The translations under genes were made by a program, and so were the position numbers. This document shows positions 51,886 through 60,878 of a DNA stretch of 64,000 nt, piece after piece. Source of the stretch: Cytobacillus purgationiresistens (lineage in GTDB: Bacteria > Bacillota > Bacilli > Bacillales > Cytobacillaceae). Each line of letters begins with the position of its first letter. Position 1 is the first letter of the stretch. The notes beneath the pieces are model-generated. The model was not told the DNA's origin, ran no database searches, and worked only from the letters and a program-made list of their open reading frames with translations. The DNA lies in NCBI RefSeq assembly GCF_030813235.1, contig NZ_JAUSUB010000002.1, positions 240,097 to 304,096 on the forward strand, given 5' to 3'.

Positions 51886-52796
51886 TTACAGCTTTCTTGA
51901 TGACCTGGGCATCCGCTATTTTCCCCTTCAACCTGAATGGTGCTGTGCTCAATACCGAATTCATTATGCAGCACCACCTGTGACTTACGTAAAACTTCGT
52001 CATGATTGATATCGCCCTGCATGATAATATGACAGCTTAAGGAATGATAGCCCGATGTGATTGTCCAAACATGGAGATCATGCACATCAGCTACTTCAGG
52101 TATTTGCTGAAGCGATAATTTAATCTTTTTAATCTCTAATCCATCTGGTGTACCTTCCATTAGTACATGGAAGGATTCCTTCATTACCCTCCAGCCGCTA
52201 ATCAAAATGAGAATCGCTACAATTGCACTGGCAATTGGATCTGCTATTCCCCAATTAAAAAAGTAAATGAGCAAGGCTGCTATTATCGCTCCAACTGAAC
52301 CAAGCATATCCCCAATGACATGTAAAAAGGCACTCTTCACATTTAGGTTATCATCTTTATCCCCCTTCATGAGAATAAACGCTGCTGCAATATTTACTAT
52401 TAACCCAATCGCAGCAATTGCAAGCATCCCAAGACTTTGAACAGCTGGCGGATCTAGCAATCGATGATAAGCTTCATAAAAGATGTACAATGCAATAAGG
52501 ATTAATGTTAGTCCATTAATGGCTGCTGCAATGATCTCGAAACGTTTGTATCCAAAGGTCTTCCTGTCTGTTGACTTCTTTTCAGCCATTTTAATGGCTA
52601 TAAAACTCAACCCGAGTGCCGCTGCATCACTTAGCATATGACCTGCATCAGATAACAGTGCGAGACTATTTGTCATAATCCCCCCGATTAATTCTACAAC
52701 CATAAAAGAGGCAATTAAAAAGAATGCCCATAAAAGGACTTTCTTATTGGTTGAAGAATGATGGTGGTGTGATCCATGTGAATGTCCGTGTCCCAT
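51882..52796 (-). CDS. czcD: Cation diffusion facilitator (zinc efflux) CzcD
   Basis: The 304-residue antiporter exports zinc, and probably cobalt or cadmium. It has a His-rich N-terminus ([12 protein letters not shown]). Six transmembrane helices with the metal-site motifs [15 protein letters not shown] (near 52) and [14 protein letters not shown] (near 157) follow, then a cytoplasmic domain (about 210-300) ending in a Cys/His-bearing tail ([10 protein letters not shown]). The ATG at 52796 follows AGGAGG by about 9 bases; the open frame extending to 53015 would read through the operator. It is controlled in all likelihood by the convergent CzrA. Confidence 0.93.
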   Translation of the reverse strand: MGHGHSHGSHHHHSSTNKKVLLWAFFLIASFMVVELIGGIMTNSLALLSDAGHMLSDAAALGLSFIAIKMAEKKSTDRKTFGYKRFEIIAAAINGLTLILIALYIFYEAYHRLLDPPAVQSLGMLAIAAIGLIVNIAAAFILMKGDKDDNLNVKSAFLHVIGDMLGSVGAIIAALLIYFFNWGIADPIASAIVAILILISGWRVMKESFHVLMEGTPDGLEIKKIKLSLQQIPEVADVHDLHVWTITSGYHSLSCHIIMQGDINHDEVLRKSQVVLHNEFGIEHSTIQVEGENSGCPGHQESCN

Positions 52797-52814
52797 GGTA
52801 CTGTTCCTCCTATC

Positions 52815-52840
52815 TATATATGAATATATGTTCATATATA
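52815..52840 (-). promoter_or_regulatory. CzrA-type operator upstream of czcD
   Basis: TATATATGAA-TATATG-TTCATATATA is a perfect 10+10 dyad about 19 bases before the czcD ATG, just upstream of its ribosome site. It has the TGAA...TTCA core typical of ArsR/SmtB-family operators. Confidence 0.8.
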
Positions 52841-53086
52841 CATTATGAGTTAAACTCAAACAATGTTCAACCCTATTAAATAATATCGAATGATTTTTTT
52901 TACCTGTTCTTTTTTCGACATGTCGCTTTACTGAAGCTGATTCTATCATTTCCATTGAATTTAACATTTTGCTAAATAATAACCTTTTTAACCTTTTCTT
53001 TAACATTTTTCCCAAAAATATTTTTTATCCATAAAAAGTAATGGTAAAATAGAAATGTATCTTATTTCCATAAGGAGGAGAAAAGG

Positions 53087-53150
53087 ATGCAAAATAGAAA
53101 AAAAACGCTGTGATTGTTCTAGTATTTTCTTGTAAACAATCGTTTTTTTT
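53087..53150 (+). promoter_or_regulatory. Leader ORF plus hairpin/T-run before yitT-type gene (attenuator candidate)
   Basis: A strong AAGGAGGAG precedes an 8-codon ORF (53087-53113; MQNRKKTL, then TGA). The stop overlaps the start of a GATTGTT / AACAATC hairpin that is followed by a run of eight Ts (53142-53149). The yitT-type gene starts 34 bases later. The arrangement looks like a transcription attenuator or small regulatory peptide. Confidence 0.5.
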
Positions 53151-53182
53151 CGTCATTACATATGTAAAGAAGGAAGGATTTT

Positions 53183-54049
53183 ATGGCAAAGGCACACAAA
53201 TCAGAAAGTATCATGCACATTATTTATCGGTATTTTATGCTTCTTATTGGTGCAGTACTCGCTGCACTCGCAATTGAGTTATTCCTAATTCCAAACTCCA
53301 TTATTGATGGAGGAATCATCGGTATATCATTAATTGTTAACAATTTAACGAACATTAATTTCGGTATCTTAATTATTTTCTTTAATATTCCATTTTTATT
53401 TGCAGGGTATAAGCATATTGGCAAAACCTTTTTCTTATCCTCTCTTTTTGGCATAGTTGCTCTAGCTGTCGCCGAATCCCAGCTTCACCATTTTACAGCA
53501 TTTACAACAACCCCTCTGCTCGCGACGGTTTTTGGCGGACTTATTCTCGGTGCCGGCGTCGGTCTAGTCATTAGACACGGAGGCGCTTTAGATGGAACCG
53601 AGATTTTAGGCATCCTCTTAACCAAAAAAATCCCATTCTCTATCGGCGAATTTGTCATGTTTTTCAATATCTTTGTGTTTACATGGGCAGGCTTCGTGTT
53701 AGGATGGGAGCAAGCAATGTATTCGATCATCGCCTATTATGTAGCTTCGAAAACAATCGATACAGTTGTTCAAGGCTTTGAAGGTGATACCAAGGCAGTA
53801 ATCATTGTGTCTGATCATTACGAGGATATCTCGGAAGCCATTATTGAACGGCTTGGAAGAACAGTAACCAAACTGAAGGGTAAGGGCGGATATAAAGATA
53901 ATGATAAAGATATTATTTATGTCGTCATAACCCGATTGGAGATATCAAAATTAAAATCAATTGTTAATGAAATTGATACAAATGCTTTTACAACTATCAT
54001 GGATACGCAGGAAGCACAAGGAAGTAAATTCAAATCTGCGATTCATTAA
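53183..54049 (+). CDS. YitT-family membrane protein (DUF161/DUF2179)
   Basis: The 288-residue protein has five to six transmembrane helices (about 15-200) with the family motifs [19 protein letters not shown] and [17 protein letters not shown] cytoplasmic DUF2179 domain follows (about 215-280, [20 protein letters not shown] and [11 protein letters not shown]). Bacillus species carry several YitT-like paralogs (YqfU, YpjC, YvjA, YxkD) whose functions are mostly unknown, and I cannot pick one. GAAGGAAGG precedes the ATG. Its leader may attenuate transcription. Confidence 0.86.
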   Translation: MAKAHKSESIMHIIYRYFMLLIGAVLAALAIELFLIPNSIIDGGIIGISLIVNNLTNINFGILIIFFNIPFLFAGYKHIGKTFFLSSLFGIVALAVAESQLHHFTAFTTTPLLATVFGGLILGAGVGLVIRHGGALDGTEILGILLTKKIPFSIGEFVMFFNIFVFTWAGFVLGWEQAMYSIIAYYVASKTIDTVVQGFEGDTKAVIIVSDHYEDISEAIIERLGRTVTKLKGKGGYKDNDKDIIYVVITRLEISKLKSIVNEIDTNAFTTIMDTQEAQGSKFKSAIH

Positions 54050-54050
54050 C

Positions 54051-54102
54051 AAAAGAGTAGGCCCAAAAGATGATAATCATCATTTTTTGGACCTACTCTT
54101 TT
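54051..54102 (+). terminator. Terminator after yitT-type gene
   Basis: AAAAGAGTAGG-CCAAAA / TTTTGG-CCTACTCTTTT, a stem of more than 15 pairs. Confidence 0.88.
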
Positions 54103-54107
54103 CATTT

Positions 54108-54240
54108 GTCCAGCTTCAGTTCCTAGGGGCTCGAAGTCTTACGTTGTCGCACCTGAACAGTCGCCTACGCTTTTCTTTTTGTCTAGCTTCGGCTCCTAGG
54201 TGCTCGAAGTCTTACGTTGTCGCACCTGAACAGTCGCCTA
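54108..54240. repeat. Two short copies of the intergenic repeat family
   Basis: Units at about 54108-54172 and 54181-54240 read GTC(C/T)AGCTTC(A/G)G(T/C)TCCTAG, and close with CACCTGAACAGTCGCCTA. In reverse complement they match the ends of the 127-bp repeat at 3681 (GGCGACTG...CAGC...GAGCC...AAGCTGGAC) with the central stem deleted. Confidence 0.7.
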
Positions 54241-54248
54241 TTTTCTTT

Positions 54249-55655
54249 TCACAAGTATTTTCTGTGGATGGTTTTGCCGTCGTAGGTGAAGACCATCTCT
54301 TTCCCTTCTACTATTGTTTCCATATGGACGGATCGACCCCATAGCTGATGCACATATGGCATTACTTTCTCAAGATACTTGAGGTCTAGTTCGACATCTT
54401 CAAACCAATGCTTCAAGTAGAGTTCACCGTTTTTCATATAGTCTCCATCGTTAACAGTGATATATGGGAAGCCACCATTCACACGCATACTCACTAGCTG
54501 ATCACGGACATTCTCCCATGCTTTATCCACGACTTTGTAATCTTTGCCCTGCTTTTGGAATAAATACATATCCTCTCTTAGCACAAGGTCCTTTGTCAAA
54601 TAATTGCGGATAAAGGAAATATCTGATTCAATCTCCCTTACCTCAAACATTCTCTCTCTCCCAGACCCTGGTTTTACGCCTCTCCTTTTCATTTCTTCTG
54701 TCGGATTGTTATAACGCTCCTCGATATCCTCAAAAATTTTCAATCCTAAATAATATGGGTTAATACCAGTCTTTGAAGGCTGAACTACCCCGGCATTTAA
54801 TTTGGCAAACTCCAATGCTTCTCCAGATGTTAAGTCCATTTCCCGCAATATCCGCTGATGCCAAAAAGAAGCCCAGCCTTCATTCATAATTTTTGTTTCT
54901 AACTGCGGCCAGAAATAAAGCATTTCTTCACGCATCATTGTTAAAATATCCCTTTGCCATTCTTTTAACTCGCGGCTGTAATGTTCGATAAACAAGAGGA
55001 TATCCTTCTCTGGCTTAGGTGGGAATTTCCTTTTTTTTACAGTTTTATCTTCTTTCATGACTGATTGGTCCAAGTCCCATAAATCATCATAAGGGGAGGT
55101 TGATTGAATGGTTGAGCTTTCTTCCTCATCCGTATCCCATACGAATTTTGGCCGCATGAGAGATGGATCAATATGCTCCTCTATTGCTAGTATGGCATCG
55201 AGAAATGTCTCCACTTCTTTTTTTCCGTAGTCTATTTCATATTGTCTGATTCTATCCGCCGTAGCTGCCATACTTTCCACCATGTCCCTCTTTGTATTTT
55301 GGAAGCGGACATTATTCTTAAAGAAATCGCAGTGCGCTAATACATGGGCAACAATGAGCTTATTTTGGATTAATGAATTCGAATCAAGTAAAAATGCATA
55401 GCATGGGTCTGAATTAATGACGAGTTCATAAATCTTTGATAAACCGAAGTCATAGTGAAGTTTCATTTTAAAGAACTGCTTTCCAAAGCTCCAATGAGAA
55501 TATCTGGTTGGCATACCGTACGCACCAAAAGTATATATAATTTCCGCCGGGCAAATTTCATAACGCATCGGATAATAATCTAATCCAAAACCATTGGCAA
55601 TTTCAGTGATTTCCGCTATTGCATATTCCAAAGCTTTATTATCTTGATTCAGCAA
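54249..55655 (-). CDS. spoVR: Stage V sporulation protein R
   Basis: SpoVR is needed for normal spore cortex formation in Bacillus; its biochemical action is unknown. The 468-residue product has the family core [40 protein letters not shown] and the [12 protein letters not shown] segment, which has an HxxxH arrangement. The start is set at the TTG 55655 ([13 protein letters not shown]). It lies 8 bases after GGGAGTG and gives exactly the length I recall for B. subtilis SpoVR; upstream ATGs at 55688 and 55676 lack good sites. No partner genes are visible nearby. The 245 bases upstream hold no other gene. Confidence 0.92.
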   Translation of the reverse strand: MLNQDNKALEYAIAEITEIANGFGLDYYPMRYEICPAEIIYTFGAYGMPTRYSHWSFGKQFFKMKLHYDFGLSKIYELVINSDPCYAFLLDSNSLIQNKLIVAHVLAHCDFFKNNVRFQNTKRDMVESMAATADRIRQYEIDYGKKEVETFLDAILAIEEHIDPSLMRPKFVWDTDEEESSTIQSTSPYDDLWDLDQSVMKEDKTVKKRKFPPKPEKDILLFIEHYSRELKEWQRDILTMMREEMLYFWPQLETKIMNEGWASFWHQRILREMDLTSGEALEFAKLNAGVVQPSKTGINPYYLGLKIFEDIEERYNNPTEEMKRRGVKPGSGRERMFEVREIESDISFIRNYLTKDLVLREDMYLFQKQGKDYKVVDKAWENVRDQLVSMRVNGGFPYITVNDGDYMKNGELYLKHWFEDVELDLKYLEKVMPYVHQLWGRSVHMETIVEGKEMVFTYDGKTIHRKYL

Positions 55656-55844
55656 CCTCTCATCACTCCCTATCATGTTCCTTAACATAATCTATGATTT
55701 AACAATGGGAATGATGTGTAGCTGTTGGTCAATTTCAAATTGAACATAATGTTTATCATGAAATGACCAAACCCAAAAATCTCTCTCACGCCTGCATGGA
55801 TTTCTCATTTAAATCTAAAGGTCAGGAATGGGCATCATTATAGT

Positions 55845-55891
55845 TAAAAAAGAAGCTTGTTCCCTTATTTTGATAAGGAATAAAGCTTCTC
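55845..55891 (-). terminator. Terminator after yhdC-like gene
   Basis: AGAAGCTT-TTCCCTTAT / ATAAGGAA-AAGCTTCT long hairpin; on the minus strand a T-run follows. Confidence 0.85.
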
Positions 55892-55900
55892 TTCGTTTGA

Positions 55901-56248
55901 CTAATTTTTCATCTGCTCTTCCACAGTCAAGCTAATGAATTTACTGGCATCAAGTCTATGCGTTACTTTTACCAATACTGTAACTGCTTTTTCATTCTCG
56001 ATCACTTCATAAACGAATGAGTCAATGACCTCTGTATCAGAGATTTTTCTTCTTCCCGCGTATTTATAATCAACCACTGCTTCATCTGGGTAATCCTCTT
56101 TGACAACTGCTGTGGCTATTCTTCCGTACTTTTCATAATCCACTTTTTCTTGGTGCTCAGATAAAACATGCTCATTGGCAAACGCAGGAGAATAATATAT
56201 GTACCCAAAACATGCCAATGCAAAAAGCGCTATAATCAGCTTTTTCAT
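55901..56248 (-). CDS. yhdC: Secreted DUF3889 protein (YhdC-like)
   Basis: The 115-residue protein has a signal peptide (about 1-24, cleavage near AFAN). A small domain follows with YEKYGRIATAVVKEDYPDEA and VVDYKYAGRRK, the DUF3889 pattern seen in YhdC and YqzG. It is extracellular or wall-associated, with unknown function. GGAGGTAACG precedes the ATG at 56248. Its neighbour yhdB on the other strand supports the YhdC identity. Confidence 0.78.
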   Translation of the reverse strand: MKKLIIALFALACFGYIYYSPAFANEHVLSEHQEKVDYEKYGRIATAVVKEDYPDEAVVDYKYAGRRKISDTEVIDSFVYEVIENEKAVTVLVKVTHRLDASKFISLTVEEQMKN

Positions 56249-56456
56249 CGTTACCTCCACAATTTAGTCGTTAATACATTTATTTTTTACGAAAAATAAA
56301 TGATTTATGTATCTTTTTAAGAATGCTTTTTCTTTCAAACATTATACAGGTAAAAGTTGATAACCCTTAAAAATCAACCTGTCCAATTTTTTGTGTAAGA
56401 AAAGAAGAAGAGGCTGTGCAAACTATAATCAACTCCTTAAAGGGAGGAGAGGGCAA

Positions 56457-56708
56457 ATGAATAAAGTGGATTATGATCGCGCTTTGTATTACACCAACCG
56501 TTCTGAATGGGATAATTTATTGATTCTCATGGTGCGGACACATGACCAGTTTTTATCGAAGAAAATCGAGCATTTTCTTCATGCATATAATTTTGAAAAA
56601 GACTATACCGTCATTGAAGGACAGTTATATTCTTTACTACGCTACATTGACCATGCCAACCAATTGTCTGAGGAAGAAATAAAGACCGCTTCGTCCTATC
56701 TGATTTAG
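56457..56708 (+). CDS. yhdB: YhdB-like protein, 83 aa
   Basis: The product (MNKVDYDRALYYTNRSEWDN, LLILMVRTHDQFLSKKIEHF, LHAYNFEKDYT) matches B. subtilis YhdB, a small conserved soluble protein of unknown function. GGGAGGAGAGGG precedes the ATG at 56457; the open frame beginning at 56391 has no ribosome site. It is divergent from the yhdC-like gene, as in B. subtilis. Confidence 0.82.
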   Translation: MNKVDYDRALYYTNRSEWDNLLILMVRTHDQFLSKKIEHFLHAYNFEKDYTVIEGQLYSLLRYIDHANQLSEEEIKTASSYLI

Positions 56709-56724
56709 AATTCCACCATAATAA

Positions 56725-56757
56725 ACAAAAAACACGGCTTACCCCGTGTTTTTTTGT
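56725..56757. terminator. Terminator between yhdB and yhcZ (convergent)
   Basis: AAACACGG / CCGTGTTT hairpin with A- and T-runs on either side. Confidence 0.85.
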
Positions 56758-56758
56758 T

Positions 56759-57388
56759 TTATTTAAACCCGTTGCGAACAGCTAGTAATGCTGCTTGAGT
56801 TCGATCGGCTACCTCTAATTTAGAAAGAATATTTGATACATGAGTTTTAACCGTTTTTTCCGTTATAAACAACGATGCTGATATTTCCTTATTGCTTTTT
56901 CCCTTTGTAATTTCCTTTAGAACATCTCGTTCTCTATTGGTTAATTCATCTAAGGGATTCATTTTTTTATGATTATAATGGGATAATAACTGTGTTGTAG
57001 CTTTTGGATGGATTTGACTCTCTCCATTAACCAATTGCTTTATTGACTTTACTAGCTCGTCAGGATGAACATCCTTTAATTGATATCCTGATGCACCTGC
57101 CTCTAATGCTGGAATGACATGTTCTTGATCGGAAAAGCTCGTTAATATCATTACATGGATATTAGGAAATGCCTTTTTGATTTCACAAGTTGCCTCCACA
57201 CCGTTCATGATTGGCATATCTAGATCCATTAAGACAACGTCAGGTTTAAGCCGTGTTGCTTCTGCCACAGCTTCCTTGCCATTACTCGCTTCCCCGACAA
57301 TATCGATACCGGACTGTGTTTTCAGAAAAAATACAAGACCTCGCCGTACAACATGATGGTCATCCGCTATTAACACTTTTATAGACAT
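56759..57388 (-). CDS. yhcZ: NarL-family response regulator YhcZ
   Basis: The 209-residue regulator has a receiver domain (1-120) with IADDHHVVRRG, phosphoacceptor Asp in VVLMDLDMPIMNG (near 55), TSFSDQEHVIPALEAGA and YQLKDV. A LuxR-type helix-turn-helix (about 145-205, LTNRERDVLKEITKGKSNKE) follows. It is the partner of the kinase encoded 16 bases upstream. The nearest known pair is B. subtilis YhcYZ and S. aureus AirSR, a redox/oxygen-responsive system. AAAGGATGG precedes the ATG. Confidence 0.9.
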   Translation of the reverse strand: MSIKVLIADDHHVVRRGLVFFLKTQSGIDIVGEASNGKEAVAEATRLKPDVVLMDLDMPIMNGVEATCEIKKAFPNIHVMILTSFSDQEHVIPALEAGASGYQLKDVHPDELVKSIKQLVNGESQIHPKATTQLLSHYNHKKMNPLDELTNRERDVLKEITKGKSNKEISASLFITEKTVKTHVSNILSKLEVADRTQAALLAVRNGFK

Positions 57389-57404
57389 CTTTATTATCCA
57401 TCCT

Positions 57405-58517
57405 TTATACTGGGATTTCTATTGTGATCATTGTTCCTTCATTTGGAAAAGTTTGAATATGAAATTCACCCTTTAACGCTTCTGTTCGTTCTTTCATACT
57501 TTTTAAGCCCATCGATGGAAGGATCGTGTTCTTTTGATAATGAAAACCTGCTCCTTCATCTTTGATCACCATCAATACTTTGTTATCTTTTACTATTAAG
57601 GTTAAGTCAATTTCCGATTGCCCGGAATGCTTTTTGCAATTCATCATTGCCTCTTGAGCAATTCTCCATAGCGTCTCTTCCACTTTCCCAGGTAATAAAG
57701 TGACTCCTCTTACATGATAGTTCATATTCAAACCAACCATTTTACTATAACTCTGTACGGCAGCAATCAGCCCATCTTCTAATCCCTGAGGCTTTAGCTG
57801 CCATATAAGCGCCCTCATCTCATTGAGTGCTTCCTGAGCTAAATCCTGTATGTAGGTAAAGGTCTCCTTAGTATCCGTATCCTTCGCAAGCTCTCTTCCG
57901 CCCCTTGCCGTTAAACTTAATGAAAATAACAATTGATTGACTGAATCATGTAGATCGCGCGCAAGCCTGTTCCGCTCTTCTTTTAAGGCTGTTTCTTGTT
58001 CTCTTTGGGTAAGCTTAATTCGTTTTAATGCAGTGCCAATTTGAAATGCTACTGACTCAAGTAAAGCCAATTCTTTTTCATCAAAGTTTTTTTTATGTGG
58101 AGACCCAATATTCAACAGACCAAACAGTTCACTGCCTGCCCGCAAAGGGACGGTAGCATGGTGCGTTAATCCATCTGTTTGATATCTTTCTTCTGCTTCT
58201 GCCTCCTCGATTCTTTTACAGCTCATGATATTTGTTGCATTTTGAAGCACACCGTTTTTAAATCTGTTTAAACACCAACAATCAGGTCTGCACATAGGGG
58301 CAAGATTGTCATATTTTAGTGCTTCAGGCAGATGAGCGTAAGCAGCTAAGCGATGCTGGCCATTGTCCACCATAAAGATCCATCCCATTTTCAGGTCAGT
58401 GACATCCAGCAGTTTATGTAAAACCTCGGGTAAAAGGGTTTGAAGCTCTGTCCCTTCATTTAGCAGTTCTGCTATTTCCTTTAATATACCTATTTCAGCT
58501 TGTTTTTCTTTTGTCAT
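57405..58517 (-). CDS. yhcY: GAF-domain sensor kinase YhcY (AirS-like cysteines)
   Basis: The 370-residue cytoplasmic kinase has a GAF domain (about 18-165) and a HisKA_3 core with RNRLARDLHDSVNQLLFSLS near 192. A HATPase domain follows (IAQEAMMNCKKHS, DEGAGF, GLKSMKERTEAL). The GAF domain holds four cysteines in C-x3-C-x-C (CRPDCWC) plus one about 18 residues on (MSCKR). S. aureus AirS uses such cysteines to hold a redox-active iron-sulfur cluster, so oxygen or redox sensing is likely here. The ATG at 58517 follows AAGGAG by 7 bases. Confidence 0.9.
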   Translation of the reverse strand: MTKEKQAEIGILKEIAELLNEGTELQTLLPEVLHKLLDVTDLKMGWIFMVDNGQHRLAAYAHLPEALKYDNLAPMCRPDCWCLNRFKNGVLQNATNIMSCKRIEEAEAEERYQTDGLTHHATVPLRAGSELFGLLNIGSPHKKNFDEKELALLESVAFQIGTALKRIKLTQREQETALKEERNRLARDLHDSVNQLLFSLSLTARGGRELAKDTDTKETFTYIQDLAQEALNEMRALIWQLKPQGLEDGLIAAVQSYSKMVGLNMNYHVRGVTLLPGKVEETLWRIAQEAMMNCKKHSGQSEIDLTLIVKDNKVLMVIKDEGAGFHYQKNTILPSMGLKSMKERTEALKGEFHIQTFPNEGTMITIEIPV

Positions 58518-58606
58518 ATCCATTCTCCTTCTCACTTCATAAAACAAGCAAGTGTGAGTGCTATGCCTTTAATTATACAGTGTTTCTGTAAAAAGAGCCT
58601 CTGTCT

Positions 58607-58818
58607 TTCAGATGAAAAAGACTACATCAAAAGTTGTAGTCTGAGACCGTAGACAAGCCCATTCAATTAATGAAAAAGAGTGGTATGGGACTTTCTGAAG
58701 CGATCCGAGGGGCGAACGTCGAGCAGTAAGCATCTCCAAACCCAGGGAAGTTGGCTTACTTTTGCTTTTGTCGGCTTGCTGAGACGTACATTAAAAGTTG
58801 CAGTCTTTTTCATCTGAA
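58607..58818. repeat. Inverted-repeat-bounded intergenic element, about 212 bp
   Basis: TTCAGATGAAAAAGACT at 58607 is repeated in reverse complement at the other end, to 58818. The left arm can also fold locally (AGACTACA / TGTAGTCT). The centre includes GGGAAGTTGGCTTACTTTTG and has no coding frame. It resembles a MITE-like or structured repeat. It fills most of the 364-base gap between yhcY and the pgcA terminator. Confidence 0.6.
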
Positions 58819-58837
58819 TGATGATAAAAGCTGTAAT

Positions 58838-58878
58838 AAAAAAACTGCCCTAAAGATTTGGTCATTAGAGCAGCTTTC
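58838..58878 (-). terminator. Terminator after pgcA
   Basis: CTGC(C/T)CTAA arms around a 13-base loop with a T-run on the minus strand. Confidence 0.75.
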
Positions 58879-58881
58879 CAT

Positions 58882-60609
58882 TCATAGATAATTTTCAACT
58901 AGCTTCATAAAACTTTCTTCAATGGTGAATAGCTTTTCTTTACTTTGCTCAAGCGATTCACCTACAACACCAAAATAAAATTTGATTTTAGGCTCAGTAC
59001 CTGATGGACGTAAACAGATCCATGTGCCATCTTCAAAAAAGTATTTAAGCACATTGGACTTTGGCAGATTAATGATGGACACTCCACCAGCACTTTCTGT
59101 CCTTTGACTTGTTAAATAATCCTCAACAGCAATAAGTCCCATATCACCAATCCTTTGAGGAGGATTAGTGCGGAAGGAAGCAAGTATGTTAGAAATGACT
59201 TCTGCACCATCTTTTCCTTTCAAAGTAAGCGATCGCAGACCCTCACGGAAATAGCCATGCTCTTCATAAATAGCCATTAACGCATCATAAAGAGATATGC
59301 CTTTTTCCTTATAATACGCTGTAACCTCAGCTGAAAGTAAAGCTGCCTGAACAGCATCTTTATCTCTGGCAAAATCACCGATTAAGTAACCGTAGCTTTC
59401 CTCATATCCAAATATGAATTTATTATCGCCCGTTGCTTCGTATTCACTCATTTTTTCAGCAATAAATTTAAATCCAGTTAATACATCGGTTGTCTCAATG
59501 TTGAATGCTTGAGCGATTTTTCTTCCTAACTCTGAAGTAACGATTGTTTTCAAAACCATACCGTTGGGCGACAACGACCCTTTTTCCTTTTTTTGAGATA
59601 AGATGTAATGAAGTAATAGGGCGCCTGTTTGATTGCCAGTCAACAGTTCATATTCATCTTTATTATTTTTCACGGCAATTCCCAAACGGTCTGCATCAGG
59701 ATCTGTAGCTATTAATAGATCAGCGTTTACCCGTTCTCCTTCTTTAATTGCCAATTCAAATGCAGACTTTTCTTCCGGATTCGGGCTGGACACGGTCGAA
59801 AATTCCGGATCAGGAAGCTCCTGCTCTTTTACTACATGAACGTTCTTATAGTGCAACGCTGATAGTCCGTCTCTGACAGGCTTATTCCCTGTTCCATGCA
59901 AAGGGCTAAATACAATTGAAAGATCCGTTCTCTCACCAATAGAAGTATTTTCGGAAATCGTTTGTAATTTTTCAACATACGCACGATCAATAGTTTGTCC
60001 AATCATCACGATTAGGCCCTTCTCTTTCAATGACTCTTCATCTTCCACTTCAATTAGCAGCTCATTTTCAACTTCATCTATTTTTTGGATCACTTGATCC
60101 GCTGCCTCTGGTGGTAACTGAGCCCCGTCAGGACCGTACACTTTATATCCATTATATTCAGGTGGATTATGGCTTGCAGTTATCACAATACCCGAGAATG
60201 CCTGTAAATACCTCACTGCGAATGATAGTTCTGGAGTAGGGCGCAATTCATCAAAGACATAAGTTTGAATGCCACGAGTAGCCAGTGTTTTTGCAGCTTC
60301 CATGGCAAACTGAGGCGACATATGACGTGAATCATAGGCAATGACTACCCCGCGGGTTTTTGCTTCAGCCCCATGATCTTCTATATATGCTGCTAGCCCT
60401 GCGGAAGCCTTTCTGACTGTGTACACGTTCATCCGATTCGTGCCAGCACCAATTTCTCCTCTCATGCCGCCTGTTCCAAATTCTAACCCTTTATAAAACG
60501 CTTCCTCGAGGTGCTTCTCATCCTTTGATATATCTATCAATTCCTTTTTCATTTGCGGATCTAATTTTTCAAATTTCATCCATCTATCAGACTTTTGTTT
60601 CCATTCCAT
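58882..60609 (-). CDS. pgcA: Alpha-phosphoglucomutase PgcA (YhxB)
   Basis: The enzyme interconverts glucose 6-phosphate and glucose 1-phosphate, feeding UDP-glucose, teichoic acid glycosylation and glycolipid synthesis. The 575-residue protein shows the phosphohexomutase motifs in order: active-site serine loop [20 protein letters not shown] near 140, metal loop DPDADRLG near 302, sugar-binding [19 protein letters not shown] near 405, and phosphate-binding [12 protein letters not shown] near 545. The ATG at 60609 follows GGGGG by about 7 bases; the frame extends to 60633 without support. It is a single-gene unit. Confidence 0.94.
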   Translation of the reverse strand: MEWKQKSDRWMKFEKLDPQMKKELIDISKDEKHLEEAFYKGLEFGTGGMRGEIGAGTNRMNVYTVRKASAGLAAYIEDHGAEAKTRGVVIAYDSRHMSPQFAMEAAKTLATRGIQTYVFDELRPTPELSFAVRYLQAFSGIVITASHNPPEYNGYKVYGPDGAQLPPEAADQVIQKIDEVENELLIEVEDEESLKEKGLIVMIGQTIDRAYVEKLQTISENTSIGERTDLSIVFSPLHGTGNKPVRDGLSALHYKNVHVVKEQELPDPEFSTVSSPNPEEKSAFELAIKEGERVNADLLIATDPDADRLGIAVKNNKDEYELLTGNQTGALLLHYILSQKKEKGSLSPNGMVLKTIVTSELGRKIAQAFNIETTDVLTGFKFIAEKMSEYEATGDNKFIFGYEESYGYLIGDFARDKDAVQAALLSAEVTAYYKEKGISLYDALMAIYEEHGYFREGLRSLTLKGKDGAEVISNILASFRTNPPQRIGDMGLIAVEDYLTSQRTESAGGVSIINLPKSNVLKYFFEDGTWICLRPSGTEPKIKFYFGVVGESLEQSKEKLFTIEESFMKLVENYL

Positions 60610-60659
60610 TTTCTTTCCCCCTGGTAATCGCACTTATATCTCTCATTCGAAAGATATTA

Positions 60660-60790
60660 GAAAAGCGCTAGCGCCTTGCTCACCCTCAGGCATAGCATAG
60701 GACGAACCTCACTTAAAAGGTGGTCTTTACCTTTCTGGAGGGTTGGCTTAGACCATAGAGGGGGTTGGACGCTTGCGCTAGACATTTTTC
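60660..60790. repeat. Intergenic repeat-like element upstream of pgcA
   Basis: The 130-base stretch begins AAAAGCGCTAGCGCCTTGCTCA and ends GTTGGACGCTTGCGCTAGACA. Its ends pair (CTAGCGC / GCGCTAG), and its style matches the repeat family at 3681 and 31848. It is non-coding. Confidence 0.6.
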
Positions 60791-60878
60791 TAACTTTTAA
60801 ATTTATTCTTTCTTATTTTTTACAGAATATCCCTTTCGAAACCCTCTTTTAAGGACTTCTTTAATCATCGGATCCATT

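Noticed and set aside
52797..53015. N-terminal extension of CzcD to 53015
   Set aside because: It would translate through the operator and ribosome site; the His-rich start at 52796 is typical for CzcD.
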